From assembly GCA_019429445.1 (NCBI GenBank), contig JAHYIW010000027.1, positions 1 through 38,983 of the forward strand: DNA of 38,983 nucleotides, written 5' to 3'. The translations under genes were made by a program, and so were the position numbers. How positions within the stretch are numbered: position 1 is the first letter of the stretch; each line of letters starts with the position of its first letter. Shown here piece after piece: positions 23,668 to 33,507 of the stretch. Origin of the DNA: Desulfuromonadaceae bacterium. Its GTDB lineage: Bacteria; Desulfobacterota; Desulfuromonadia; Desulfuromonadales; JAHYIW01. The notes below the pieces were generated by a model that was given only the letters and a program-made list of their open reading frames with translations, searched no databases and was not told the DNA's origin.

Positions 23668-23976
23668 ATGGCTGATATTCTTATTCCGAAAATAAATGGT
23701 TTTGAACTGAAGCGGCCAGCCCTTGCCCCGCTCCTCGTTTTTGCGCTCATCCTGCTGACCCTGTCCCTGTTTTTTGTCTGGTCGCGACTGCATGTTACAA
23801 ATCTTGAATATGCCATCTCCAGTCTTGAAAGTGAACTGCGCGGGCTGGAGAAGGAACAGAGCCGTTTGCGCCTTGAAACGGCCAGTCTGAGAAGCCCGGA
23901 ACGCATCGAACGTTTGGCGCGAATGGAATTTAATCTGTTGATACCGGTGGCGGAGCAGGTCGTAACTGTGGAGTAA
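23668..23976 (+). CDS. ftsL: Cell division protein FtsL
   Basis: FtsL is a small bitopic divisome protein that works with FtsB and FtsQ. The 102-residue product has a cytoplasmic N-terminus, one membrane span (about residues 22-41, LLVFALILLTLSLFFVW) and a coiled-coil periplasmic part (VTNLEYAISSLESELRGLEKEQSRLRLETASLRSPERIERLA). The sequence is too variable for a motif call, but size, design and place between rsmH and ftsI are diagnostic. AAGGAG precedes the ATG. It is one base from ftsI. Confidence 0.9.
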   Translation: MADILIPKINGFELKRPALAPLLVFALILLTLSLFFVWSRLHVTNLEYAISSLESELRGLEKEQSRLRLETASLRSPERIERLARMEFNLLIPVAEQVVTVE

Positions 23977-23977
23977 A

Positions 23978-25972
23978 ATGGACCAGGAAAAGCGCGAGAA
24001 ATGGATCAGGGTACGAATTCGCGGCATTGGCTGGGTTTTTGCGCTTTTCTTTGTGTTGGTTCTGGTCCAGGCATTCCAACTGCAGATTGTCCAGGGGGAA
24101 GAACTTCGGGCACGATCTGAAAAACAATATCAAAAAACCATTCCACTGACCCCGCAGCGGGGAACGATTTATGATCGTAATGGAGAAGCGCTGGCAGTCA
24201 GCCTTGAAATGGATTCGATTTACGCCGACCCGGATCAGGCAGCAGGTGAGGCGAGCACCAACTTACTGCATAAACTGGCCGAACTGCTTGATCTTCCACG
24301 CAAGACCCTTGCCGCTCGTCTGAACGAAAAACGTGATTTTGTCTGGTTGAAGCGTCAGGTCGTTCCCGATGTTGCTGCGCGGGTCAAAGAGCTGTCTTTG
24401 CCTGGAGTCAGGACGATCCAGGAGCACGGGCGCTACTATCCAAATGCTTCGCTCGGTGGGCAGGTGATCGGCTTTACCGGTCTTGACCCACGGGGGCTGG
24501 AGGGGCTGGAGCTTAAATATGACACGTTGTTGCTCGGTCGCGGCGGTTATCTGGTGACCGAGCGTGATGCCCTGGGGCGTGGCCTGAGCAACGATCCGCT
24601 GGTTAAGCCGGGACGTGGCGGACACGACCTGTTTTTGACGCTCGACAAAAATATTCAGTACATTGTTGAAAAGGAGTTAAAAGGAGGCGTTGAGGCGGCG
24701 CGCGCAAAAAGCGGGACGGCGGTGGTTGTCGAACCGAAGACCGGTCAGATTTTGGCAATGGCGACCTGGCCAACCTACAACCCGAATGCTTTCCGCCAAT
24801 ATCATCCTTCCGCATGGCGCAATCGTGCGATCTGCGACAACTTTGAGCCCGGTTCGACGGTCAAAACTTTTCTGATTGCAGCAGCGCTCGATGAAGGGGT
24901 CATTCAACCCGAAGATGAGATCTATTGTGAGAAAGGCTCCTATCGCGTTTCCGGGAAGTTGATACAGGATCACCATTCCCACGAAAAGCTGAATCCTGCC
25001 GACATTCTAAAGTACAGTTCAAATATCGGTGCGGCAAAAATCGGTAAAATGCTCGAACGTGAGTCTTATTATCGCTATCTGCGGCGGTTCGGTTTTGGCG
25101 AAAAAACCGGTATTGATCTCCCTGGGGAGGTTGATGGCTTGTTGCGCCCTGCAAAAGACTGGTTCGAGATGGATCTGGCTGCAATTTCTTTCGGTCAGGG
25201 GATCAGTGTCACCCCGCTGCAATTGACGATGGCGATCGCTGCTATCGTCAACGACGGGCGGCTGATGGTCCCCTATCTGGTTGATCGCTCTGTCTCTGCA
25301 GATGGTGAGTTCGTTGATCGGCATTATCCCCATTATGTCCGGCAGGTGGTTTCGACCGCCAATGCGCGATTGGTGCGCGACATGCTGGAGCGCACCACCG
25401 GGCGCGGCGGCACGGCTACGCTCGCGGCGGTTCCTGGTTACCGGGTGGGGGGGAAAACCGGGACAGCACAAAAGGTTGATCCGGTTGTCGGTGGCTATTC
25501 AGCCGATAAGCGGATCGGCTCGTTTGTCGGTTTTATTCCGGCGGATAACCCGCAACTGGTCATTACGGTGCTGATTGATGAACCGCAAGACACCACCTAC
25601 GGGGGGCTGGTCGCGGCTCCGGTTTTTGCCGGCATTGCCGGACAGGCGATGAATTATCTCAAAATTCCACCGACCGAACCGGTTGCCCGGCGCTCATTCG
25701 AATCGCTGGCTGAAACAGTTCCGGGTGAACCACCGGTGAACAAGAATATCCTGATGAACGCGACGGCTGGCGCGAGCGGGATGCAGCGCATGCCGGATTT
25801 CGCTGGCCTGAGCTATCGCCAGGTATTGCGCAAGATGAAACAGGCGAATATCAATGTCAAATTTGTCGGCAGCGGGCGGGTGGTGGCGCAGCAACCGCAG
25901 CCCGGCGAGTTGATTACCTATCAGGACCGGGTTCAGGTGACGTTGTCCGCTCCTGACAGCCTGGTGTTTTAA
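23978..25972 (+). CDS. ftsI: Septal transpeptidase FtsI (PBP3) with C-terminal PASTA domain
   Basis: FtsI cross-links septal peptidoglycan. The 664-residue class B penicillin-binding protein has an N-terminal span (about 16-36), a dimerisation domain (TPQRGTIYDRNGEALAVS), and a transpeptidase domain with S293-TVK, SSN (347-349) and KTG (493-495). A single PASTA domain follows at about 600-660 (MPDFAGLSYRQVLRKM onward). A PASTA tail is unlike E. coli FtsI and more like Gram-positive or SpoVD-type proteins. Start is one base after the ftsL stop. Confidence 0.96.
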   Translation: MDQEKREKWIRVRIRGIGWVFALFFVLVLVQAFQLQIVQGEELRARSEKQYQKTIPLTPQRGTIYDRNGEALAVSLEMDSIYADPDQAAGEASTNLLHKLAELLDLPRKTLAARLNEKRDFVWLKRQVVPDVAARVKELSLPGVRTIQEHGRYYPNASLGGQVIGFTGLDPRGLEGLELKYDTLLLGRGGYLVTERDALGRGLSNDPLVKPGRGGHDLFLTLDKNIQYIVEKELKGGVEAARAKSGTAVVVEPKTGQILAMATWPTYNPNAFRQYHPSAWRNRAICDNFEPGSTVKTFLIAAALDEGVIQPEDEIYCEKGSYRVSGKLIQDHHSHEKLNPADILKYSSNIGAAKIGKMLERESYYRYLRRFGFGEKTGIDLPGEVDGLLRPAKDWFEMDLAAISFGQGISVTPLQLTMAIAAIVNDGRLMVPYLVDRSVSADGEFVDRHYPHYVRQVVSTANARLVRDMLERTTGRGGTATLAAVPGYRVGGKTGTAQKVDPVVGGYSADKRIGSFVGFIPADNPQLVITVLIDEPQDTTYGGLVAAPVFAGIAGQAMNYLKIPPTEPVARRSFESLAETVPGEPPVNKNILMNATAGASGMQRMPDFAGLSYRQVLRKMKQANINVKFVGSGRVVAQQPQPGELITYQDRVQVTLSAPDSLVF

Positions 25973-25986
25973 CGTTGAGAGCAGCG

Positions 25987-27498
25987 ATGCAACTGACAGA
26001 CTTGATATCAACACTCAATCCGCTGAAAGTTTACGGCGCACCTGCCGCAACGGTGACCGGGATTTGCTATGACTCGCGTCGTGTTGTGGCAGGGGATGCT
26101 TTCTTTGCTCTGCCGGGGGCCCATACTGACGGGCGTCATTTTATCGCCGAGGCGATTGCGCGCGGCGCCGCAGTGATTGTCGCGGAAGCGGAGATCGATC
26201 TCCCCGGTTCCGTGACCGGGATTGTCGTTGAGAATGCCCGTCTGGCGATGGCTCATGCCGCCGCCGCGAGATTTAATCATCCGACCAGGGATGTTCCGGT
26301 CATTGGTGTCACCGGAACCAACGGAAAAACAACCGTCACCTACCTGCTCGAATCAATATTGCGTAGTGCCGGGTACCGGCCCGCCGTGCTCGGTACAGTG
26401 AACTACCGTTTTGAGCAGGAACAGCGACCGGCCCCGCACACAACCCCGGAAGCGGTCGATCTGCTCGGCACCTTCAACGATTTTCGGACACAGGGGGCTG
26501 ACGCGCTGATTATCGAGGTTTCGTCACATGCCTTGACGCAACATCGGGTTTCCGGGGTTGAGTTCACGGTTGGCGTATTCACCAATCTGACCCCGGAACA
26601 TCTTGATTACCACCAGGATATGGAACATTACTTCGCCGCGAAGCGGATTCTTTTCAGTGCGTTATTAGCGCAATCGGGTGGGCGATCGGTGGTCAATGGT
26701 GAAGATCCGTTTGGAGCGCGTCTGGCGAGAGAAATCGGGGCGTTTATAACGTGCGGAGCGGGCGGAAATGTTCGTTTGCATGACGCCGAAATTTCTCTCG
26801 ATGGAATCCGTGGCACACTGCGCACCCCGACCGGGGAGGCCCCGCTGAGCAGTCGCTTATTGGGTGACTTCAATCGCAGCAATATCGAATGTGCCGCTGG
26901 AGCAGCGGTTGCACTGGGGATTGCTGCCGAAACGATTGCGACCGGGATTCGCGCCGCGCGGCAGGTGCCGGGACGCCTGGAGCGGATCGAAAATACTCTT
27001 GGTGCCGAAATTCTCGTCGACTATGCCCATACCGGTGACGCCCTGGAGCAGGTATTAAAGACGCTGCGCAAGCTGCAACCACGCCGACTGTTGGCGGTTT
27101 TCGGTTGTGGTGGTGACCGGGACAAGATGAAACGACCGGTGATGGGGGAATGTGTTGCGCGCTACGCCGATCTGGCAATCCTGACCTCGGACAACCCGCG
27201 CAGCGAAGATCCTGAGGCGATTCTGCACGATGTCCGTCGTGGTGTCGAACGGGTACACGATCATCAGTTGACGGTCGATGAAGCACGTTCCGGACGCCAT
27301 CAGGGGTATCTGTCTTTTGTTGATCGGCGCGCAGCAATTGAGTTCGCCGTTTCACTCCTGAAGCCTGGAGATCTGCTGCTGATCGCGGGGAAGGGGCATG
27401 AGGATTATCAACTGATCGGTGGCGAACGCCGCCATTTTGATGATCGCGAGGAAGCACGCGCCGCATTGGCGCAGCGGGAGATGAAAAGATGCAGTTGA
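25987..27498 (+). CDS. murE: UDP-MurNAc-tripeptide ligase MurE (meso-diaminopimelate adding)
   Basis: MurE adds the third residue to UDP-MurNAc-dipeptide in the cytosol. The 503-residue protein has the ATP loop GVTGTNGKTT, the carbamylated-lysine region, and DNPR (in TSDNPRSEDPEAI), the motif that marks specificity for meso-diaminopimelate rather than lysine. I start at the ATG at 25987 (family start MQLTDLI); a TTG four codons earlier is less likely. Its last 10 bases overlap murF. Confidence 0.96.
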   Translation: MQLTDLISTLNPLKVYGAPAATVTGICYDSRRVVAGDAFFALPGAHTDGRHFIAEAIARGAAVIVAEAEIDLPGSVTGIVVENARLAMAHAAAARFNHPTRDVPVIGVTGTNGKTTVTYLLESILRSAGYRPAVLGTVNYRFEQEQRPAPHTTPEAVDLLGTFNDFRTQGADALIIEVSSHALTQHRVSGVEFTVGVFTNLTPEHLDYHQDMEHYFAAKRILFSALLAQSGGRSVVNGEDPFGARLAREIGAFITCGAGGNVRLHDAEISLDGIRGTLRTPTGEAPLSSRLLGDFNRSNIECAAGAAVALGIAAETIATGIRAARQVPGRLERIENTLGAEILVDYAHTGDALEQVLKTLRKLQPRRLLAVFGCGGDRDKMKRPVMGECVARYADLAILTSDNPRSEDPEAILHDVRRGVERVHDHQLTVDEARSGRHQGYLSFVDRRAAIEFAVSLLKPGDLLLIAGKGHEDYQLIGGERRHFDDREEARAALAQREMKRCS

Positions 27499-28865
27499 AT
27501 CTCGCCCAGATTGCCCGCTGGCTCGGGGTTGATGTGCCTCCTCACCGCGCTGTTGTGCCGATCAGCGGCATCAGTACCGACAGCCGCACGATACGACCGG
27601 GCGAACTCTTTGTGCCGTTGCGCGGTGCGCGCTTCGACGGGCATCATTACCTGCCGCTGGCGGTGGCCAACGGAGCGGCTGCCTGCCTCTCGGCGGAGCC
27701 GTTCAAGGCGGATATTCCGGTGATCGTGGTTGCTGACACCCTGGTTGCGCTGGGCGATATCGCTTCGGGCTGGCGGCATTTTTTCAAATTGCCGGTGGTT
27801 GCCATTACCGGATCGTGCGGCAAAACCACGACCAAGGAAATGCTGGCCGAGATTTTAACGGGAACCGGTCCGGGGCTGAAAACGGCCGGTAATTATAACA
27901 ATCTGATTGGTCTCCCCCTGACCCTGTTGCGACTGACGGCCAGGGACCAGTGGGCCGTCGTCGAGTTAGGGATGAATCGACGGGGGGAAATTTCACGGTT
28001 GACCGACATTGCAGCTCCTGATTTCGGTGTCATTACCAATATCGGCCCCGGACATCTTGAAGGGCTGGGCGATCTTGAGGGGGTGGCGCGTGCCAAAGGC
28101 GAACTGTTTGTGCGTCTTTTGCCGGGGAGCGTGGCGGTGGTCAATGCCGATGACGAACGCATTGTCAGTTTACCGGTGGCCAATGGCGTTGAAAAAATAT
28201 CATTCGGGCTCACGGCGTCCGCCACAGTCCGGGCAACGGAACTCGTCGCGGATGAAACGGGGTATCGTTTTCTGCTCCAGATGGGGGGCAGGCAATGGCC
28301 GGTCACCCTGCAAGTTGCCGGGCGGCACAACGTCCACAACGCCCTGGCCGCTGCCGCGGTGGCTGATCAGCTGCATGTTTCCGTGGAGCAGATTGTCGCT
28401 GGACTGGAACGGTTTCGTCCCGCTGCCGGGCGCATGGCGTGGACAGTGTGTGCCCCCGGTTGGTCATTGCTTGAAGATTATTACAATGCCAACCCGTTGT
28501 CGATGAGCGCCGCATTGTCAACGCTGGCAGAAGCTGGTGGACGACGCATAGCCGTTCTTGGCGATATGCTCGAATTGGGGAGTGAATCAAGTTTTATGCA
28601 TCACGAAATTGGTGCATACGCCGCTGCATGCGTCGATCAATTAATTGTCCTTGGGGCTTTTGCCGAAGATATCGTCGGCGGGGCGATGTCCGCTGGATTG
28701 GATGCATCAAAAATCATCTGTGTGACCGATCACCGTGAGGCGTTTGAGCAATTGTGCCCATTGCTTCGGCGTGGTGATCGGGTGCTGATCAAAGGTTCCC
28801 GCGGGATGCAGATGGAAAAGATTGCCGAACTGTTGCGTGGCTATACGCCGGTGGAAGGAGCCTGA
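27489..28865 (+). CDS. murF: UDP-MurNAc-tripeptide D-Ala-D-Ala ligase MurF
   Basis: MurF attaches the D-Ala-D-Ala dipeptide made by Ddl. The 458-residue protein has the N-terminal substrate domain (GISTDSRTIRPGELFVPLRG), the ATP loop AITGSCGKTTTKEM, and YYNANPLSMSAAL in the C-terminal part. The ATG is embedded in the end of murE, so translation is coupled. mraY follows after three bases. Confidence 0.96.
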   Translation: MQLNLAQIARWLGVDVPPHRAVVPISGISTDSRTIRPGELFVPLRGARFDGHHYLPLAVANGAAACLSAEPFKADIPVIVVADTLVALGDIASGWRHFFKLPVVAITGSCGKTTTKEMLAEILTGTGPGLKTAGNYNNLIGLPLTLLRLTARDQWAVVELGMNRRGEISRLTDIAAPDFGVITNIGPGHLEGLGDLEGVARAKGELFVRLLPGSVAVVNADDERIVSLPVANGVEKISFGLTASATVRATELVADETGYRFLLQMGGRQWPVTLQVAGRHNVHNALAAAAVADQLHVSVEQIVAGLERFRPAAGRMAWTVCAPGWSLLEDYYNANPLSMSAALSTLAEAGGRRIAVLGDMLELGSESSFMHHEIGAYAAACVDQLIVLGAFAEDIVGGAMSAGLDASKIICVTDHREAFEQLCPLLRRGDRVLIKGSRGMQMEKIAELLRGYTPVEGA

Positions 28866-28868
28866 CGC

Positions 28869-29945
28869 ATGCTCTATCATCTACTTTACCCGTTACACGA
28901 ACAGTTTTCGGTACTGTATGTTTTTCGTTACATTACGTTTCGGGCCATCTACGCGACGATTACCGCTCTGTCGATCTCCTTTATCCTCGGCCCCTGGTTG
29001 ATCCGTAAACTGGCGGAGATGCAGATTGGTCAAAATATTCGTCGCGTGGGTCCCGAATCGCATTTCAAAAAGGAAGGCACCCCGACCATGGGCGGGACGC
29101 TGATCCTCTTTGCCATTGTGTTGCCGACGTTGCTGTGGGCCGATCTGACCAATATCTATGTCTGGTTAACCTTGCTGGTGATCGTCGGTTTTGGCGCGGT
29201 GGGGTTTGTAGACGATTATCTCAAGGTCAAGAAGAAGAACAGCGACGGCATGTCGGCGCGGAGCAAAATTTTCTGGTTGCTGGTGATTGCTGCCGGGGCT
29301 GGGACGATCCTTTACCTGTATCCGCCGTTTCAAACAACGCTGGTGTTTCCGTTTCTTAAGGGTGTCCGTCCCGATCTGGGGGTCTGGTATATTCCTTTTG
29401 CCGTACTGGTCATCGTCGGTGCTGGCAATGCGGTCAACCTGACTGACGGGCTTGACGGATTGGCGATCGGACCGGTGATTATTGCCGCCGGAACCTATCT
29501 GCTCTTCGCCTATCTGGCGGGGAATGCCAACCTCTCGACCTATTTGCAGATCAGCAGTGTTCAGGGAGCGGGCGAACTGGCGGTTCTGTGTGGCGCCATG
29601 ATCGGCGCGGGGCTCGGTTTTTTGTGGTTTAACAGCTATCCGGCGCAAGTTTTTATGGGTGATGTTGGCAGTTTGGCTCTGGGCGGCGGGCTGGGAATCA
29701 TCGCGGTCATCACCAAACAGGAAATGGTGCTGGTGATCGTCGGTGGAATTTTTGTTGTCGAAGCGTTATCGGTGATTGTTCAGGTCGCCAGCTTCCGCTT
29801 GCTGGGAACACGCATTTTTCGTATGGCACCGATCCACCATCACTTTGAACTCAAGGGCTGGGCGGAACCGAAGATTATTGTTCGATTCTGGATCATCAGC
29901 ATTATTCTGGCGTTGATCGGTCTGTCGACGCTCAAACTGCGTTAA
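28869..29945 (+). CDS. mraY: Phospho-MurNAc-pentapeptide translocase MraY
   Basis: MraY transfers phospho-MurNAc-pentapeptide to undecaprenyl phosphate on the inner face of the membrane, forming lipid I. The 358-residue protein has ten predicted spans and the catalytic motifs [34 protein letters not shown] and the histidine-rich [11 protein letters not shown]. It is the integral-membrane member of the Mur pathway genes around it. Confidence 0.97.
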   Translation: MLYHLLYPLHEQFSVLYVFRYITFRAIYATITALSISFILGPWLIRKLAEMQIGQNIRRVGPESHFKKEGTPTMGGTLILFAIVLPTLLWADLTNIYVWLTLLVIVGFGAVGFVDDYLKVKKKNSDGMSARSKIFWLLVIAAGAGTILYLYPPFQTTLVFPFLKGVRPDLGVWYIPFAVLVIVGAGNAVNLTDGLDGLAIGPVIIAAGTYLLFAYLAGNANLSTYLQISSVQGAGELAVLCGAMIGAGLGFLWFNSYPAQVFMGDVGSLALGGGLGIIAVITKQEMVLVIVGGIFVVEALSVIVQVASFRLLGTRIFRMAPIHHHFELKGWAEPKIIVRFWIISIILALIGLSTLKLR

Positions 29946-29955
29946 CGGGACACGC

Positions 29956-31326
29956 ATGGGAGTGAACTATCAAAATCAGCAGGTGGTCGTGGTTGGCGCA
30001 GGTAAAACCGGTCTTGCGCTGAGCGACTATTTTTTGCGTCAGGGAGCACAGGTGATTCTGTCTGATCGTCGGCCGTGCGAACAAATCGACGCCGCCAAGG
30101 AACTGATCGCTAACGGAGTGATTCTCGATTGCGGCGGACATGACAGGGAGCTCTTTTGTCATGCTGATCTGGTTGTCGTCAGTCCCGGAGTTCCCCTTGA
30201 TCTGCCCGCGATCGTCGCCGCCAAAGAGGCGGGGGTGAGGGTGGTTGGTGAAGTTGAAATTGCCTACCGCGAAATTTCTGCGGAACTGCTGATCGGAATA
30301 ACCGGCACCAATGGAAAATCGACCACGACCTCATTGCTGGGGGCAATTTTTGCCGACTGCGGGAAACAGACCTTCACCGGGGGGAACCTCGGCACCCCGC
30401 TGATTACGGCAATGAGTGACAGGTGGGATGTCCTGACGGTTGAGTTGTCGTCATTTCAGTTAGAAGCGATAGAAACGTTTCGCCCGCACTACGCGCTGCT
30501 GTTGAACTTGAGCGAAGATCACCTCGACCGCTATCCCGCTTTTGCCGCTTATGTTTCGGCAAAAGCGCGACTGTTTGAAAATCTGCACGCTGACGATGTC
30601 GTTATCTATAACGCAGATGATTCCGCAGTGGTCGCCCTGCTTGCCGAAGTCAGGGCATCAAAGTGTCCTTTTTCCGGCAGCGGTGTCCCTGCGGCGGAGA
30701 TATGCATAGGTCGTGATCAAGAGATGATCGTCTGGCGCAACGGTTCGCATGAAGAACATTTTCCGCTGCGCGAACTCAGGTTGCGCGGGGCGCACAATGT
30801 TGAGAATGTGATGGCAGCGATGCTGCCGCCACTGCTGGAAGGCTGTCCACCGCAACAGGTCTGGGCGACGGTGCGGGAATTTGGCGGCCTGGCGCATCGC
30901 ATGGAGTATGTTCGTGAGCTGGACGGTGTGTGCTGGTATAACGATTCAAAGGGGACGAACGTCGGTAGTGTCGTCAAAAGCCTTGCCGGGCTGGAGTATC
31001 CGGTGACGTTGATCGCCGGTGGAAAAGATAAAGGGGGCGATTACGGACCACTGCTTGCGCCGTTGCGTGATGGCGTTGCCCATCTGATTCTGATCGGCGC
31101 GGCGACCCGGCGCATGACGGCGGAGCTGGGCGCGGTGACACATACGATTGCTGCGGCGGACCTTGACGAAGCGGTACGCCTGGCCCGCGTATTGACCCCG
31201 GTCGGCGGTACAGTGCTGCTGTCCCCCGGCTGTTCGAGTTTCGATATGTTCAGTGGTTATGAAGAACGCGGTGAACGTTTCAAGGCGGCAGTCAATGCTC
31301 TTGACGAGCAAACGGCGGGGGTGTGA
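29956..31326 (+). CDS. murD: UDP-MurNAc-L-Ala D-Glu ligase MurD
   Basis: MurD adds D-glutamate. The 456-residue protein has an N-terminal Rossmann-like start (VVVVGAGKTGLALSDYFL), the ATP loop GITGTNGKSTTTSLL, HRMEYV and the late YNDSKGTN and LSPGCSSFDMF motifs. The stop overlaps the ftsW start as TGATG. Confidence 0.96.
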   Translation: MGVNYQNQQVVVVGAGKTGLALSDYFLRQGAQVILSDRRPCEQIDAAKELIANGVILDCGGHDRELFCHADLVVVSPGVPLDLPAIVAAKEAGVRVVGEVEIAYREISAELLIGITGTNGKSTTTSLLGAIFADCGKQTFTGGNLGTPLITAMSDRWDVLTVELSSFQLEAIETFRPHYALLLNLSEDHLDRYPAFAAYVSAKARLFENLHADDVVIYNADDSAVVALLAEVRASKCPFSGSGVPAAEICIGRDQEMIVWRNGSHEEHFPLRELRLRGAHNVENVMAAMLPPLLEGCPPQQVWATVREFGGLAHRMEYVRELDGVCWYNDSKGTNVGSVVKSLAGLEYPVTLIAGGKDKGGDYGPLLAPLRDGVAHLILIGAATRRMTAELGAVTHTIAAADLDEAVRLARVLTPVGGTVLLSPGCSSFDMFSGYEERGERFKAAVNALDEQTAGV

Positions 31327-32432
31327 TGGAACTGCACAACCGTTACGATACGACAATCTTGTTGCTGGCGGTGGCGTTGACTTGTTTTGGTATCGTGATG
31401 GTTTTTTCCGCATCGTCCATTATGGCACAACGGCATTACGGGGACGGTTTTTTCTTTCTCAAGCGGCAAGGGGTTTTTGCGGTGATCGGCTTCATGGCCA
31501 TGGCCATCGGTATGCATATTAATCTGGACCTGGTTCGCAAACTGTCCGTGCCGTTATTGCTTTTTTGTTTGCTGCTGCTGATCGCGGTGGTGATCCCGGG
31601 GGTCGGCAAGAATATCGGCGGCGCAACGCGCTGGCTGCGGATCGGCGGAATAAATATCCAGCCCGCCGAACTGACCAAGATTGCACTGGTGATCTACATG
31701 GCGCACTCTCTGGCGAAGAAACAGGATAAGGTCAAAACTCTGGCGCTGGGCTTCATTCCCTATATGGTCGTGTTGTCATTCATTTTATTACTGCTCCTTT
31801 TGCAGCCCGACCTCGGCAGCGCCCTGACTCTCGGTGCGGTGGCGATGATCATGCTGCTGGCGGCCGGAACGCGTTTGACCTACCTTTTTTCGGCGGCCAT
31901 TTTAACGTTACCGTTCTTCTATTTCATGATAATGAACGTCGATTATCGTCGTCGCCGGATCCTCGCGTTCCTTAATCCCTGGGATGATCCGACCGGCAGT
32001 GGTTTTCAGATTATCCAAAGCTGGATTGCCTTCGGCAGTGGCGGACTGGTTGGCAAGGGGCTTGGTGAAGGGAAGCAAAAACTCTTCTACTTGCCCGAAG
32101 CGCACACCGATTTTATCTTTTCGGTGGTCGGCGAAGAGCTTGGCTTTATCGGTGTTGGCGTGGTGATGACCCTCTTCATGGTTTTCGTTTATCGCGGCAT
32201 CCATACGGCAGTCTGCGTTGACAACGATTTTTTACGTTTTCTGGCTTTTGGTCTGACGCTGCTCATCGGTCTTGCCGCATTTGTCAATATTGCCGTGGTG
32301 ATGGGCATGGTTCCGACCAAAGGCATGGCCCTCCCATTTATTTCTTATGGGGGGACAAGTCTGGTCACGAGCCTGTTTGCGGTCGGATTGCTGTTGAACA
32401 TTTCCCGCCAGCTGCCGGGAGAAGCGCGATGA
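31326..32432 (+). CDS. ftsW: SEDS glycosyltransferase FtsW
   Basis: FtsW polymerises septal glycan with FtsI as partner. The 368-residue protein has about ten spans and the SEDS motifs GGATRWLRIGGINIQPAELTKIA, QPDLGSAL, the catalytic-loop WDDPTGSGFQIIQSWIAFGSGGLVG and GLPFISYGG-type segment (ALPFISYGGTSLVTSL). ATG at 31326 is preferred; a GTG one codon earlier is possible. The stop overlaps murG as ATGA. Confidence 0.96.
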   Translation: MELHNRYDTTILLLAVALTCFGIVMVFSASSIMAQRHYGDGFFFLKRQGVFAVIGFMAMAIGMHINLDLVRKLSVPLLLFCLLLLIAVVIPGVGKNIGGATRWLRIGGINIQPAELTKIALVIYMAHSLAKKQDKVKTLALGFIPYMVVLSFILLLLLLQPDLGSALTLGAVAMIMLLAAGTRLTYLFSAAILTLPFFYFMIMNVDYRRRRILAFLNPWDDPTGSGFQIIQSWIAFGSGGLVGKGLGEGKQKLFYLPEAHTDFIFSVVGEELGFIGVGVVMTLFMVFVYRGIHTAVCVDNDFLRFLAFGLTLLIGLAAFVNIAVVMGMVPTKGMALPFISYGGTSLVTSLFAVGLLLNISRQLPGEAR

Positions 32433-33502
32433 AATTGCTTCTGGCCGGTGGTGGCACCGGCGGTCATTTGTTCCCCGCAGTGGCGTTGGCGGAACGATTG
32501 ATGGAAGTCGACAGTGAGTCACAGGTTCTCTTTGTCGGTACCGAGCGGGGGCTGGAAGCACGTATTTTGCCGCAACTTGGCTGGCGGTTGAAAACCATTG
32601 ATATTCGTGGGCTGATGGGGCAAGGCTGGAAACGCAAAGTGATGTTAGTGCCGCTGCTGATGCGCAGCATAATGCAATCGATCCGTATCCTGACTGAATT
32701 CAAGCCGGATATCATCGTTGGTGTCGGTGGCTATGCCTCGGCTCCGGTGTTGCTGGCGGCGACGCTGACCGGGCGCCACTATCTGATTCATGAACAGAAT
32801 GCAACGCCGGGATTGACCAATCGTCTGCTCGGGCGCTGGGCGGTGCGTGTTTGCGTTTCGCACCAAAGCACTGAATCCGCCTTTGCACGCCAGCGGACCG
32901 TGGTCACCGGCAATCCGTTGCGGCGCGGTTTCAGTGATTGCCCGCAACTGCCTGACGGGCCACCGTTGCTGCTCGTTTTCGGCGGCAGTCAGGGGGCACG
33001 GGCGATCAATGATGCGCTTATTGCGGCCCTGCCGACGCTGACGACGGAACAACCGCAGCTGAAGATCATTCATCAGACCGGTGAGGATGATTGCTGCCGG
33101 GTGCGGGCGGCGTACCAGGTAAACGGTCGGAACGGTGACGAGGTTACCCCGTTTATTACCGATATGGCCCGCGCCTACGCTGCCGCCACGCTGATCGTGT
33201 GCCGTGCCGGGGCGACCACCATTGCCGAATTGACGGCCGCCGGTCGTCCGGCGATCATGATCCCGTTTCCGGCGGCGGCGGCAGATCACCAGACCGTCAA
33301 CGCTGCGATGCTGGCACAAAAAGGGGCGGGGCTGCTGTTGTCACAACGCAAACTGACCGGCGCAACATTGAGTAAGCTGGTTGACGATCTGCTCCATGAT
33401 CGTCGTCGGCTTGAGACGATGGCGGCTGCCGCGCGCAGCCTTGGTCGCCCCGCTGCAACCGACGCGCTGTTGCGTGAATGTCAGTCGCTGGTCGAAGGAT
33501 AG
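32429..33502 (+). CDS. murG: Undecaprenyl-PP-MurNAc-pentapeptide GlcNAc transferase MurG
   Basis: MurG converts lipid I to lipid II on the inner face of the membrane. The 357-residue GT-B enzyme begins [21 protein letters not shown], has [40 protein letters not shown] and [22 protein letters not shown]. It starts within the ftsW stop (ATGA) and is followed by murC after five bases. Confidence 0.97.
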   Translation: MKLLLAGGGTGGHLFPAVALAERLMEVDSESQVLFVGTERGLEARILPQLGWRLKTIDIRGLMGQGWKRKVMLVPLLMRSIMQSIRILTEFKPDIIVGVGGYASAPVLLAATLTGRHYLIHEQNATPGLTNRLLGRWAVRVCVSHQSTESAFARQRTVVTGNPLRRGFSDCPQLPDGPPLLLVFGGSQGARAINDALIAALPTLTTEQPQLKIIHQTGEDDCCRVRAAYQVNGRNGDEVTPFITDMARAYAAATLIVCRAGATTIAELTAAGRPAIMIPFPAAAADHQTVNAAMLAQKGAGLLLSQRKLTGATLSKLVDDLLHDRRRLETMAAAARSLGRPAATDALLRECQSLVEG

Positions 33503-33507
33503 AAACG

